Below, piece after piece: positions 24,083 to 32,178 of a stretch of 64,000 bases of DNA; position 1 is the stretch's first letter, and each line of letters starts with the position of its first letter. A program made the translations under genes and the position numbers. This DNA comes from Butyrivibrio sp. (lineage in GTDB: Bacteria > Bacillota > Clostridia > Lachnospirales > Lachnospiraceae), in the NCBI GenBank assembly GCA_016291375.1, contig JAEEXE010000004.1, positions 58,472-122,471 of the forward strand. Reading direction: 5' to 3'. The notes beneath the pieces were generated by a model. It had not been told where the DNA came from and did no database searches. It saw only the letters and a program-made list of their open reading frames with translations.

Positions 24083-25243
24083 ATGTATAACGAGTTTTTG
24101 AGAGTATGTGCCAAAATTGACCTTGGCGCGGTAGAGTATAACCTGGAGTCCATGCGTGCTAATATTCCCGCAGGGACCAAGATTATGGCGGTTATCAAAA
24201 CAGATGCATATGGTCACGGAGCTGTTGAGATCGCTAAGGATTTGGAGAATAAGGACTATATCTGGGGATACGCTACAGCTACTGCAGAAGAGGCATTTGA
24301 ACTTAGGGACAATGACATACATAAGCCTATTTTGATCCTGGGTTATACTTTCCCTTACGCCTATGAGAGAATGCTAAAGGAAGGTATCAGGCCTACAGTT
24401 TTCAGACAGGACATGGTAAAAGAGCTTTCTAAATGCGCAGCAGAACTTATTAAAAGCGGCAAGATTGAAGGACCTGCTCCCATTCATATAGCTGTTGATA
24501 CCGGGATGTCCAGAATAGGTATACACCCTGATGAAGCCGGTATTTCTTTTGTGGAAGAGTGTGAAAAAGAGAAATCTCTCAAGGTTGAAGGTATCTTTAC
24601 CCACTTTGCAAGGGCTGATGAAAAAGATCTTACAAATGTAAAAGAGAGAGAACTTGTATTTGCAAGCTTTGTAGATAAGGCAGAAGAGAAACTCGGAAGG
24701 AAGATCGAGCTTAGACACTGTGCTAATTCCGCTAGTATAATCGCTGTTCCCGAATCCTCCATGGATATGGTCAGAGCGGGAGTTACAATGTACGGAATGT
24801 GGCCTTCTGATGAAGTTCCAAAGACAATCGTCGATCTTAAGCCTGTTATGGAACTTACAAGTCATATTGTCATGATCAAGGAAGTGGAAGAGGGAACTCC
24901 TGTAAGCTATGGTGGAACTCATGTATGTGACAAGAAGACCGTAATAGCCACTGTTCCTGTAGGATACGGGGATGGCTATCCAAGAAGTCTTTCAGGCAAG
25001 GGATATGTACTTATTCACGGAAAGAGAGCGAATATCCTTGGAAGAGTGTGCATGGATCAGTTTATGGTTGATGTTACTGATATTCCTGAAGCCAAAGAGG
25101 GAGATGAAGTTGTTCTTCTTGGTAGGGACAAGACCAGCGGAGAAGAGATATCAGCAGAGCTTTTGGGTGATATGAGCGGAAGATTCAACTACGAGCTCAC
25201 CTGTGATATCAACAAGAGAGTTCCAAGAATGTTCGTAAAGTGA
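24083..25243 (+). CDS. alr: Alanine racemase
   Basis: 386 aa PLP enzyme that interconverts L- and D-alanine for peptidoglycan. The PLP lysine lies in AVIKTDAYGHGA near residue 41 and the second catalytic base (Tyr) in the VSYGGTHV region. The MCMDQFMVDVTDI motif and the GYGDGYPR loop are present. The ATG at 24083 makes the protein start MYNEFLRVCAKIDLGA, the usual distance to the first strand. The track start at 24038 follows the nnr stop directly and would add 15 untypical residues, so the choice is likely but not certain. A strong terminator follows. Confidence 0.95.
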   Translation: MYNEFLRVCAKIDLGAVEYNLESMRANIPAGTKIMAVIKTDAYGHGAVEIAKDLENKDYIWGYATATAEEAFELRDNDIHKPILILGYTFPYAYERMLKEGIRPTVFRQDMVKELSKCAAELIKSGKIEGPAPIHIAVDTGMSRIGIHPDEAGISFVEECEKEKSLKVEGIFTHFARADEKDLTNVKERELVFASFVDKAEEKLGRKIELRHCANSASIIAVPESSMDMVRAGVTMYGMWPSDEVPKTIVDLKPVMELTSHIVMIKEVEEGTPVSYGGTHVCDKKTVIATVPVGYGDGYPRSLSGKGYVLIHGKRANILGRVCMDQFMVDVTDIPEAKEGDEVVLLGRDKTSGEEISAELLGDMSGRFNYELTCDINKRVPRMFVK

Positions 25244-25267
25244 AAATAAAATTTATACGCATAATAA

Positions 25268-25309
25268 CAGCGCTCAGGGCTATTTGCCCCGGGCGCTGCT
25301 TCTTTTTTT
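25268..25309. terminator. Terminator between convergent alr and RyR-domain genes
   Basis: CAGCGCTCAGGGC pairs with GCCCCGGGCGCTG (two mismatched positions) around a TATTT loop, and is followed by TCTTTTTTTG on the plus strand. It clearly serves alr; on the minus strand the T-run is weak. Confidence 0.85.
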
Positions 25310-25313
25310 GTGA

Positions 25314-26759
25314 TCAGATCAGGCTTTCAATCTCAGATCTGATGGTAGGATCGTAGATCCCGTCCTTTGCTTTCTCACCGGCATCCAGCTTCTCATAAGG
25401 AATCAGGAGATTGTGCTTTCTCATGGCATTATCTCTTTTCTCTGCGTAGGACCAGTGGTTTATGAAGTGGAATCTGCTCCACCTGATGTGCTCTATCTTA
25501 AGAGCATCTTCGTCCTCGTCGGTGAGGATGCCGTCTTCCTTAAGCTTTTTCTCAATCCAGTAGTGATCTGCTCTGGCGATACTGGAGCTTTTCTTAAATC
25601 CGCTTAGCTTTCTCCATTCTTTTTCCATCTGTGATTCGTAGTCTCTAGGAGCATTGGCCTCTGCATATCTTAGTGCGTAGTCGTAGTTAAACAGCTTACC
25701 AAGTCGGTAAAGGCTCTCGTTCTTAACGCTGTCTTCCGTAAGGAGCTTATCCAGATTACCAAAAGCAATGATTCTATCAGAATCGTAGATGTCTTCATAG
25801 CTGGTCTCTTCTTTGAAATAGCAGTGTATCTCAGCTTTTGGATTGACATATAGGATCATCTGGATCATGTCAATGCTGTTCTCTTCACAGCAATAAATAA
25901 TCCTGTTAATATCAGTAAATTCATCTGCTGATTCAAAAGCACTTTCACTGTGGATTATGATCTTATCCTTGTTTTCTGTAGGGAGATTTCCGATAAATTT
26001 AGCCTTGGCTCCGGTGATTCCCCATATATGATACTCAAAAGACTGCTCCAAGGTATAAAGGTTATTAAGATAGCCGTATTTGAATATTGCATCAGAGATG
26101 GCATTATCACCTATGATCGCAATCTTATAGGTCTTATCCTTTTGCTCATAAAGGTTGTGGGTTTTCCAATAATCCCTTGCCATGAGTTCATTTGTATTAA
26201 AAAAGTGCAGATCTGCTTCCGAAGTATCGGTTGCCTTTATCAAAGTTGAATCAAGCTCGGTCATCATCATGTAGACTTTCTTATCCTTAAGCCTTTTTTC
26301 ATTTTGGCTGTAGAAGGTGATGTTCTTGGCATCGTCATCGAACATGATGATGTGACTGTTTACTTTTTCAGGTCTTGAGTCGTTGTCCGTAGCATAGCCG
26401 TGTTTGAGAGAAGCGGCAAGAGTCCGTCCCATCTCGGTATCCGTGTAAACAACAGTAGAGTCCTTTCTCATTCTTATAAAAAAGTGCTCAATCTTGGCGT
26501 AAGCATATTTTAAAACACTTAAGATAATGCTCGCCGTTACGATTACAGAAGTGATCTCGCCGAAAAGAATGAAGGCATTTACATCTTCGGATACGGGATT
26601 TACGAAGTATATCGCAATAGCCGCGTAGACCATTTCCCAGAAAGTATAATTACCTGTTATGTGGTATCCATAGCATGCAACCACAAAGGGTATTAGTGCT
26701 GCAATGTAAATAAGCAGCGGATGCCTCTTAAAAAAGTTCTTAATCTTCCCCATTTTCAA
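25314..26759 (-). CDS. Membrane protein with RyR-type C-terminal domain
   Basis: 481 aa. Two or three transmembrane segments lie in residues about 14-85 (LLIYIAALIPFVVACYGY, and ITSVIVTASIILSVL). A long cytoplasmic region follows, in which TYKIAIIGDNAISDAIF resembles the start of a TrkA/RCK Rossmann domain. The C-terminus EHIRWSRFHFINHWSYAEKR, RKHNLLIPYEKL, EKAKDG matches the ryanodine-receptor (RyR) domain: the W, YG/YA, RDD/RDN, H and PYE positions line up. The layout suggests a small ion-channel or sensor with nucleotide or ligand control (inference). It lies 19 bases downstream of the J-domain gene on the same strand, so both are probably one transcript. Ligand and role unknown. Confidence 0.75.
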   Translation of the reverse strand: MKMGKIKNFFKRHPLLIYIAALIPFVVACYGYHITGNYTFWEMVYAAIAIYFVNPVSEDVNAFILFGEITSVIVTASIILSVLKYAYAKIEHFFIRMRKDSTVVYTDTEMGRTLAASLKHGYATDNDSRPEKVNSHIIMFDDDAKNITFYSQNEKRLKDKKVYMMMTELDSTLIKATDTSEADLHFFNTNELMARDYWKTHNLYEQKDKTYKIAIIGDNAISDAIFKYGYLNNLYTLEQSFEYHIWGITGAKAKFIGNLPTENKDKIIIHSESAFESADEFTDINRIIYCCEENSIDMIQMILYVNPKAEIHCYFKEETSYEDIYDSDRIIAFGNLDKLLTEDSVKNESLYRLGKLFNYDYALRYAEANAPRDYESQMEKEWRKLSGFKKSSSIARADHYWIEKKLKEDGILTDEDEDALKIEHIRWSRFHFINHWSYAEKRDNAMRKHNLLIPYEKLDAGEKAKDGIYDPTIRSEIESLI

Positions 26760-26778
26760 TCCTTCCTTTCATACCTGA

Positions 26779-27834
26779 TCAAACCGGAAATTTAAGTTTA
26801 GCTTTGCCGTATTGTACATTTATCTCCTGGAGAGCGGCGGTGTCGCCGTCCATATTATCGGGATGGTATAGCTTTACAAGTGACTTATATTTTTTGTCTA
26901 CACTGTCTCTGCTGTTACAGCCTGCAAAGAAATCAAAGGTGCCGGAAAAGGCAGCTTGCGCGCCATAAGAAGAGGAGTGTTCATTGCCGCTTGATGTCTT
27001 GTCTTTTGGCACATCATAAGATGAATCATCATAATCTTCATATTCCCTGTCATCATAGTACTCGTCATCTTCGTAGTAGTCGCCCTCTTCATAGTAGTCT
27101 TCATCTTCATAGTAGTCTTCATCTTCATAGAGGTCTTCATCTTCATAGAGGTCTTCATCACCGTCGTAGAAAGAATCGGCTCTGCGCTTTTTCTGAAGCT
27201 CCGGATCATTTGCATACTCTTTGTTTTTGAGCCATTTTTTATAATCGCTTTCGTAAATCTTTTTACCTGCTTCAGGGAACATCTTTACATAGCGCCCCTT
27301 GAACTGCTCAGTGAAACTCTTGCCGAGTATAGCTCTTAGAACATATACGACTACGTCAACCACGATTCCGGCAAAAAGAACGATCCCGTATGATTCAAAT
27401 ACTGTAATGCACAAAAGAACTGTTACTACCGGGATGAACATGATGATGGTAAGAAGAAGCAAAAAGATATAAGCAATGCTTCCTTTATAGTCAGAAACCG
27501 CTAAGGTCCACCATTCTCTGACACTGCTATATGTATCAAGTACGTTCTTGTTTCCAAAAAGTAAAAGAGCTTTTGCTTCATTTCTGATTTCTTCATTGGA
27601 AATGGATTTGGATGAATTTACAAGTCTTTCGACACTTCCTGTAATAAGGATAAAAATATTAACGCCAAGAAGTGCAACGAATACCATCGCAGTAGCAGGT
27701 AGTAAGCAAAACAGCATCTTGAGCGCTTTAAAAAAAAGCCCAAAGAACCATGAAATCATGGAAAACAGGGCTTTTAGTACCGATATAAAAAGACTTGCAA
27801 CGGCTCCTGCCGCCATAGACAAGATTGAAATCAT
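26779..27834 (-). CDS. Membrane protein with C-terminal J domain and acidic linker
   Basis: 351 aa. Residues 1-75 carry two hydrophobic segments and about 115-175 carry two more. A strongly acidic Tyr/Asp/Glu stretch (EDEDLYEDEDYYEDEDYY type, about residues 225-270) is encoded by 18-base tandem repeats. The C-terminal approximately 55 residues form a DnaJ-like J domain ending in the DnaK-binding HPD motif (KLYHPDN). Such membrane J proteins can recruit DnaK to a membrane site. It lies directly upstream of the RyR-domain gene in an apparent two-gene operon. The start codon has GGGAG upstream. Client unknown. Confidence 0.78.
   Translation of the reverse strand: MISILSMAAGAVASLFISVLKALFSMISWFFGLFFKALKMLFCLLPATAMVFVALLGVNIFILITGSVERLVNSSKSISNEEIRNEAKALLLFGNKNVLDTYSSVREWWTLAVSDYKGSIAYIFLLLLTIIMFIPVVTVLLCITVFESYGIVLFAGIVVDVVVYVLRAILGKSFTEQFKGRYVKMFPEAGKKIYESDYKKWLKNKEYANDPELQKKRRADSFYDGDEDLYEDEDLYEDEDYYEDEDYYEEGDYYEDDEYYDDREYEDYDDSSYDVPKDKTSSGNEHSSSYGAQAAFSGTFDFFAGCNSRDSVDKKYKSLVKLYHPDNMDGDTAALQEINVQYGKAKLKFPV
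27095..27160. repeat. 18-base tandem repeat inside the J-domain gene
   Basis: Units of TAGTCTTCATCTTCATAG at 27095-27112 and 27113-27130, then AGGTCTTCATCTTCATAG at 27131-27148 and a partial unit from 27149. They encode the acidic YEDED-type linker. Such a repeat can change copy number without a frameshift. Confidence 0.8.
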
Positions 27835-27996
27835 CAGTGAAAAACTACTCCCTTACAACTTTTTTCCCACTTCTAAAATTTTATACGAATTAACGGGCTA
27901 TGTCGAGTGAATTGTTGGATAAAAGGGGAGTTTCATGTGAATAAGACCAAAGTCACGCAACAATACTTGATTGTTAGTTGTGTATTAAAATGAAAA

Positions 27997-28021
27997 TTGC
28001 CCCCACTAGCGTGGGGGGCAA
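27997..28021. other. GC-rich palindrome upstream of the corC-like gene
   Basis: TTGCCCCC pairs with GGGGGCAA, with ACTAGCGTG between, in an otherwise AT-rich divergent intergenic region of 256 bases. There is no T-run on the plus strand. On the minus strand it is followed by ATTTTCATTTT, which could make a weak terminator. Alternatively it is an operator for the divergent genes. Confidence 0.45.
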
Positions 28022-28090
28022 AAACATGGTATAGTTTAATTTGATATTCTGCGTGTATTTTGAGCATTTTCTTATTTAGGAGGACGGACT

Positions 28091-29458
28091 ATGGACGAAG
28101 GCTTGCCTTCTGTCAGTATTATTTTATTTTTCATTATTCTTTTGACGGATATTTTTGTACACGGTTTTTGCGTGGCAATAGCCCATGTCAAAGAGGATGA
28201 TATTGAGAAAGACAATCAGGAGAAGAAGAGTTTTATTGGAAGCGGGATCTTAAGACTTTTGGAGAATCCCAAAAGACACATGTTTGATGAAGCAATCCAG
28301 CTTATCTGTATGCTTATAAATATGATTCTTGGAGCCGTTGTTACAGCCGGTATTTCAAGATTTTTTGTAAAGCTTTGCGGATTTCAGGATAGCTTTTGTA
28401 TGAATCTCATTACGTGTATAGTGACTTGTATCGTCATTGTCTTTTTGATCATGTGCTTTGGAATTGCGATTCCATCAAGGCTTGCAGGTAGAAAGGCAAG
28501 ACAATGGGCGTATGTTTGCTATTGTCCCGTTAAATTCCTGCAGATTCTCTTTTATCCATTTGTACTTCTGATCCACGGCTTTTCGGGAGCTGTCCTGTAT
28601 CTCTTTGGAGTAAGGGGAGATGACGGACTTGATGACGTTACCGAGGAAGAAATAAAGTCAATGGTATCGGAAGGTCAGGAGCAGGGCGTACTTCAGGAAA
28701 CTGAAGCAGATATGATCACCAATATTTTTGAGTTTTCCGATAAGGAAGCTCAGGATATCATGACCAACAGAAATGCCATGGTGGCAATAGATGCTAATCT
28801 TACGCTTAAGCAGGCTGTTAACTTTATGATGGATACCAATAACTCAAGATTCCCTGTGTATCTTGATGATATTGATCATATCATAGGTATCATGCATATA
28901 AGAGATGCCATGAAAAAACTCTCAGAGGAGACAGACAATGACCTTCCCATCAGGAAGATCAAGGGACTGCTTCGTCAGCCCAAGTTTGTTCCTGAGACCA
29001 GAAACATTGACTCTCTTTTCCATAACATGCAGTCTTCCAAGACACAGATGGTCATCGTTATTGATGAGTACGGTCAGACTGCAGGACTGGTATCCATGGA
29101 GGATATCCTTGAGGAAATAGTGGGTAACATTCTTGATGAGTACGATGAGGATGAGAACTATATCAAGCCCACTAAAAATCAGGGTGAGTTTATCGTTGAC
29201 GGTATGACACCCCTTGAAGTACTTGAGAACAAATTTGAGATGTCTTTTGACGACACACAGTTTGAGACTCTCAACGGTTTCCTTATTTCCAAGCTTGACA
29301 GGATCCCGGAAGAAGACGTTGATTTCAGCGTCGATGTAGAAGGCTATAGTTTCACGATTCTTTCTGTTGAAAATCATAAGATACAGAGTGTGCTTATGAA
29401 GAAACTCCCCAAAGAGGAGCCCAAAGAGCAGGACGACGAAGTTGAAATAGCAAAATAG
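28091..29458 (+). CDS. CorC/HlyC-type CNNM-CBS membrane protein
   Basis: 455 aa. Three to four transmembrane helices form the DUF21/CNNM domain (residues about 5-190), followed by two CBS domains (about 210-345; IMTNRNAMVAIDANL and the later MVIVIDEYGQTAGLV) and a C-terminal CorC_HlyC domain (about 360-440, FIVDGMTPLEVLENKF). Proteins of this type take part in magnesium or cobalt efflux or regulation; the older hemolysin name is misleading. AGGAGG precedes the ATG. It is followed 24 bases later by yebC. Which ion is handled cannot be told from the sequence. Confidence 0.9.
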   Translation: MDEGLPSVSIILFFIILLTDIFVHGFCVAIAHVKEDDIEKDNQEKKSFIGSGILRLLENPKRHMFDEAIQLICMLINMILGAVVTAGISRFFVKLCGFQDSFCMNLITCIVTCIVIVFLIMCFGIAIPSRLAGRKARQWAYVCYCPVKFLQILFYPFVLLIHGFSGAVLYLFGVRGDDGLDDVTEEEIKSMVSEGQEQGVLQETEADMITNIFEFSDKEAQDIMTNRNAMVAIDANLTLKQAVNFMMDTNNSRFPVYLDDIDHIIGIMHIRDAMKKLSEETDNDLPIRKIKGLLRQPKFVPETRNIDSLFHNMQSSKTQMVIVIDEYGQTAGLVSMEDILEEIVGNILDEYDEDENYIKPTKNQGEFIVDGMTPLEVLENKFEMSFDDTQFETLNGFLISKLDRIPEEDVDFSVDVEGYSFTILSVENHKIQSVLMKKLPKEEPKEQDDEVEIAK

Positions 29459-29482
29459 ATTTATTAACGAAAGGAAGTTTTT

Positions 29483-30220
29483 ATGTCAGGACATTCAAAG
29501 TTTGCCAACATCAAACATAAGAAAGAAAAGAATGATGCGGCAAAGGGAAAAATTTTCACTATCATTGGTAGAGAGATTGCTGTAGCTGTTAAGGAAGGCG
29601 GTCCCGATCCCAACAATAACTTTAAGCTTGCGACAGTAATTGCTAAGGCTAAGGCCAACAACATGCCCAACGACACTATTGAGCGTGGTATCAAAAAGGC
29701 TTCCGGCGCAGAAGGCGGAGTTGATTACAAGAGCATTACTTATGAAGGATACGGCCCCGGCGGAACAGCTATCATTGTTGAGGCTCTTACAGATAATCAG
29801 AATAGAACTGCAGCTAACGTAAAGAGTGCATTTACCAAGGGTAACGGTAACGTTGGTACTCCCGGCTGCGTATCTTATATGTTTGATAACAAGGGTCAGA
29901 TCCTTATCGATAAAGAAGTTTGCAGCATGTCATCTGACGATCTTATGATGCTTGTTCTTGATGCTGGTGCTGATGATTTCAACGAGGAAGAGGATAGCTA
30001 TGAGATCCTTACAACTCCGGAGAATTTCCAGGCTGTTGTTGAGGCTCTTAGTAAAGAGAATATCGAGACAGCTTCTGCTGAGGTTACTATGATTCCTCAG
30101 AACTATGTACAGGTTACAGATCCTGAGACTGTTAAGTATCTCCAGAGAATTCTTGATCTTCTCGATGAAGACGACGATGTTCAGGCTGTTTACCACAACT
30201 GGGAAGAGCCGGAGGAGTAA
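29483..30220 (+). CDS. yebC: YebC/PmpR family protein
   Basis: 245 aa cytoplasmic protein of the YebC/TACO1 family. It is recognised by MSGHSKFANIKHKKEKNDAAKGK at the start, then GGPDPNNNFKL and the NMPNDTIERGIKKASG segment. Family members have been described as DNA-binding regulators and, more recently, as factors that help ribosomes through difficult peptide sequences such as polyproline. Length is normal. AAAGGAAG lies upstream of the ATG. The gene sits between the corC-like gene and a polytopic membrane protein, all on the same strand. Confidence 0.95.
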   Translation: MSGHSKFANIKHKKEKNDAAKGKIFTIIGREIAVAVKEGGPDPNNNFKLATVIAKAKANNMPNDTIERGIKKASGAEGGVDYKSITYEGYGPGGTAIIVEALTDNQNRTAANVKSAFTKGNGNVGTPGCVSYMFDNKGQILIDKEVCSMSSDDLMMLVLDAGADDFNEEEDSYEILTTPENFQAVVEALSKENIETASAEVTMIPQNYVQVTDPETVKYLQRILDLLDEDDDVQAVYHNWEEPEE

Positions 30221-30304
30221 TTTAAAAGATGCGATCACTGTGCAGGTGATTGTTATCACAGCAGAGTTTGTAATTCAAATCTAGAGAAAAAGGGGAGTCC
30301 TGAA

Positions 30305-32146
30305 ATGAAATTAAAGCATAAATGGCCGGCAATAATCATCTGGGTGTTATTCGTTATTTTTGATGTGCTTATGGTGGCGGGGTCCGGTTTTACATCAGGA
30401 CTTTTCCCTAATAATGTTCTTTTATATACCGCAGTACTTACTGTACTTGGTGTAGCTGTTGTAAATGTCATTACATTTTTCCTCGGGAAAATGAGTGATT
30501 CCAAGGAAATTTACAAGGCAAGCGATAAGAAGGCCTGTAACGTAATATATACCGTGATGATGGTTATTATTGTCATCGGGGCGTATATTACTAGGTTTTT
30601 CTGCCTTGCAAATTCCAATGCCGATATTTCCGGACAGATATCTCTCTACAAGAATGCCGTTATAGGAGGCACTGAGAAAGTTCCGGACAATGGGCTTTTA
30701 TCAATGACTTTTTCAAAGATTCTGAGCGGTATACTTCTTTTTACCGGTAACAGACCTTCCGTAGCGTATATTTTTTCCGCTGTTTTATCCTGTGTCTTCA
30801 TAATAATCACCGCATTGGCGATTAAGCTTCTTTTGGGAAAATTGGCTTCTCTTGTGTATGCCGGATATATAGCTTTTATGCCTGCTTTTTATGAGAGTTT
30901 CATGAAGCTTGAACTTACAACTGACCCTCTTTTTCTTTGTATGTTTGGAATAGAGCTTTTATTCGTTGCTATTTACCTGCGCAAAGCTTCCGATGGAGAA
31001 TATGAAGGTAGTAACTGGACTGCATGGTATATTCTTGTGGGTGCAGTTATCGGATTTATGGGATATGTGGACGCGGGCACGTTTGTGGTCATCCTTCCGC
31101 TTGTAATCTCAACACTTTTCATATTTAACAGTACGATTGGAAAAGAGTTTGTCAGGTTGGTATTTATTTTGGCAGGAGCACTTCTTGCTTTCTTTGGAAT
31201 GTTATTTCAGGAAGGCGGAGTGGTTTATTTTTCATCAGTCTTTGATAACTGGCACAGATATTTTTTCCACAACGTAAATACTTTTGATACTTTCTGGACT
31301 TACACCGATTACAAGATTGTCTATCTTGTAACTGTTATTGTTATGTCCGGAGTTTTTGTCGGTTTCTGGAAAAACAGAGACATGGACAGGGTTTCACCTT
31401 TTCTTTTCTCTATGCTTGTTCTCTTTGCAACAACACCTTTTATGGGAGCAACCAAGATGAACAGCCAGCTTATGATCTCCGTATTCTACGGAATTATTCT
31501 TGCCTGTGTTGCGGCGCTTATAGTAATGGAGCCCGTGCCTATAGAGGAATACGATGAAGAGGAGTTGGAAGACGATTACGAAGAAGGCGGAGCAGGTGTT
31601 AAATCATACGTTGTAACGCCTGAAACCTATGAAGATAGACAGGAAGAAGCTGCAAGCGAAGAATATGTCGATGAACATGACATTGAGAATTCAAGCGATG
31701 ATTACGCCGATGAGCGCGATATCAATTCCGAAGAGCAAGATATCAATGCTGCAGAGGAAGAAATTTCCGATGAGCGTGAAGACGAGGCTGAAGATTACGC
31801 AGAGGAAGATGAAGATAATAACGAAGAGGTTGAGGATACAGATGAAATCGACTCCAAACCTTATGAGGAGGAATCTGTGAAAGAAGAACAGCCCGCAGAA
31901 GATAATAAGGCTACAGTGAAAGAGGAACGTTTTGTTCCGGAAGGCATGGTGCTTCCAGAGGAGACAGAAGCTGACAGCGATGTAGTCAGACATGAAAGAC
32001 CCAAGAAGAGACTGCCTAAATTTGAGGGCATGATCTCCCTTAACAGAAAAGAAGATGATAAATACGATAATAAAGAGACATCAGAAAGGGAGTACAAGGA
32101 TGACTTTGACATTCAGTTCGACCCTGATGATGACTTTGACTTATAA
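30305..32146 (+). CDS. Polytopic membrane protein with long acidic C-terminal tail
   Basis: 613 aa. Residues 1-420 contain about ten to twelve hydrophobic segments, for example AIIIWVLFVIFDVLMVAG and VLTVLGVAVVNVITFFLG. The overall pattern resembles GT-C type glycosyltransferases, but no decisive catalytic motif was found, so this is weak. From about residue 425 the chain is cytoplasmic, very rich in Glu/Asp, and ends in a segment with basic patches (RHERPKKRLPKFEGMI) and DDDFDL. RBS GGGGAG lies upstream. It is followed 32 bases later by the M16C peptidase gene. Function unknown; a cell-envelope role is possible. Confidence 0.7.
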   Translation: MKLKHKWPAIIIWVLFVIFDVLMVAGSGFTSGLFPNNVLLYTAVLTVLGVAVVNVITFFLGKMSDSKEIYKASDKKACNVIYTVMMVIIVIGAYITRFFCLANSNADISGQISLYKNAVIGGTEKVPDNGLLSMTFSKILSGILLFTGNRPSVAYIFSAVLSCVFIIITALAIKLLLGKLASLVYAGYIAFMPAFYESFMKLELTTDPLFLCMFGIELLFVAIYLRKASDGEYEGSNWTAWYILVGAVIGFMGYVDAGTFVVILPLVISTLFIFNSTIGKEFVRLVFILAGALLAFFGMLFQEGGVVYFSSVFDNWHRYFFHNVNTFDTFWTYTDYKIVYLVTVIVMSGVFVGFWKNRDMDRVSPFLFSMLVLFATTPFMGATKMNSQLMISVFYGIILACVAALIVMEPVPIEEYDEEELEDDYEEGGAGVKSYVVTPETYEDRQEEAASEEYVDEHDIENSSDDYADERDINSEEQDINAAEEEISDEREDEAEDYAEEDEDNNEEVEDTDEIDSKPYEEESVKEEQPAEDNKATVKEERFVPEGMVLPEETEADSDVVRHERPKKRLPKFEGMISLNRKEDDKYDNKETSEREYKDDFDIQFDPDDDFDL

Positions 32147-32178
32147 ATAAAAAAATATGAGGGAAGGCACATTAACAT

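Noticed and set aside
26880-27230. 116-residue His/Leu-rich ORF on the plus strand
   Set aside because: Antisense shadow of the acidic repeat in the J-domain gene.
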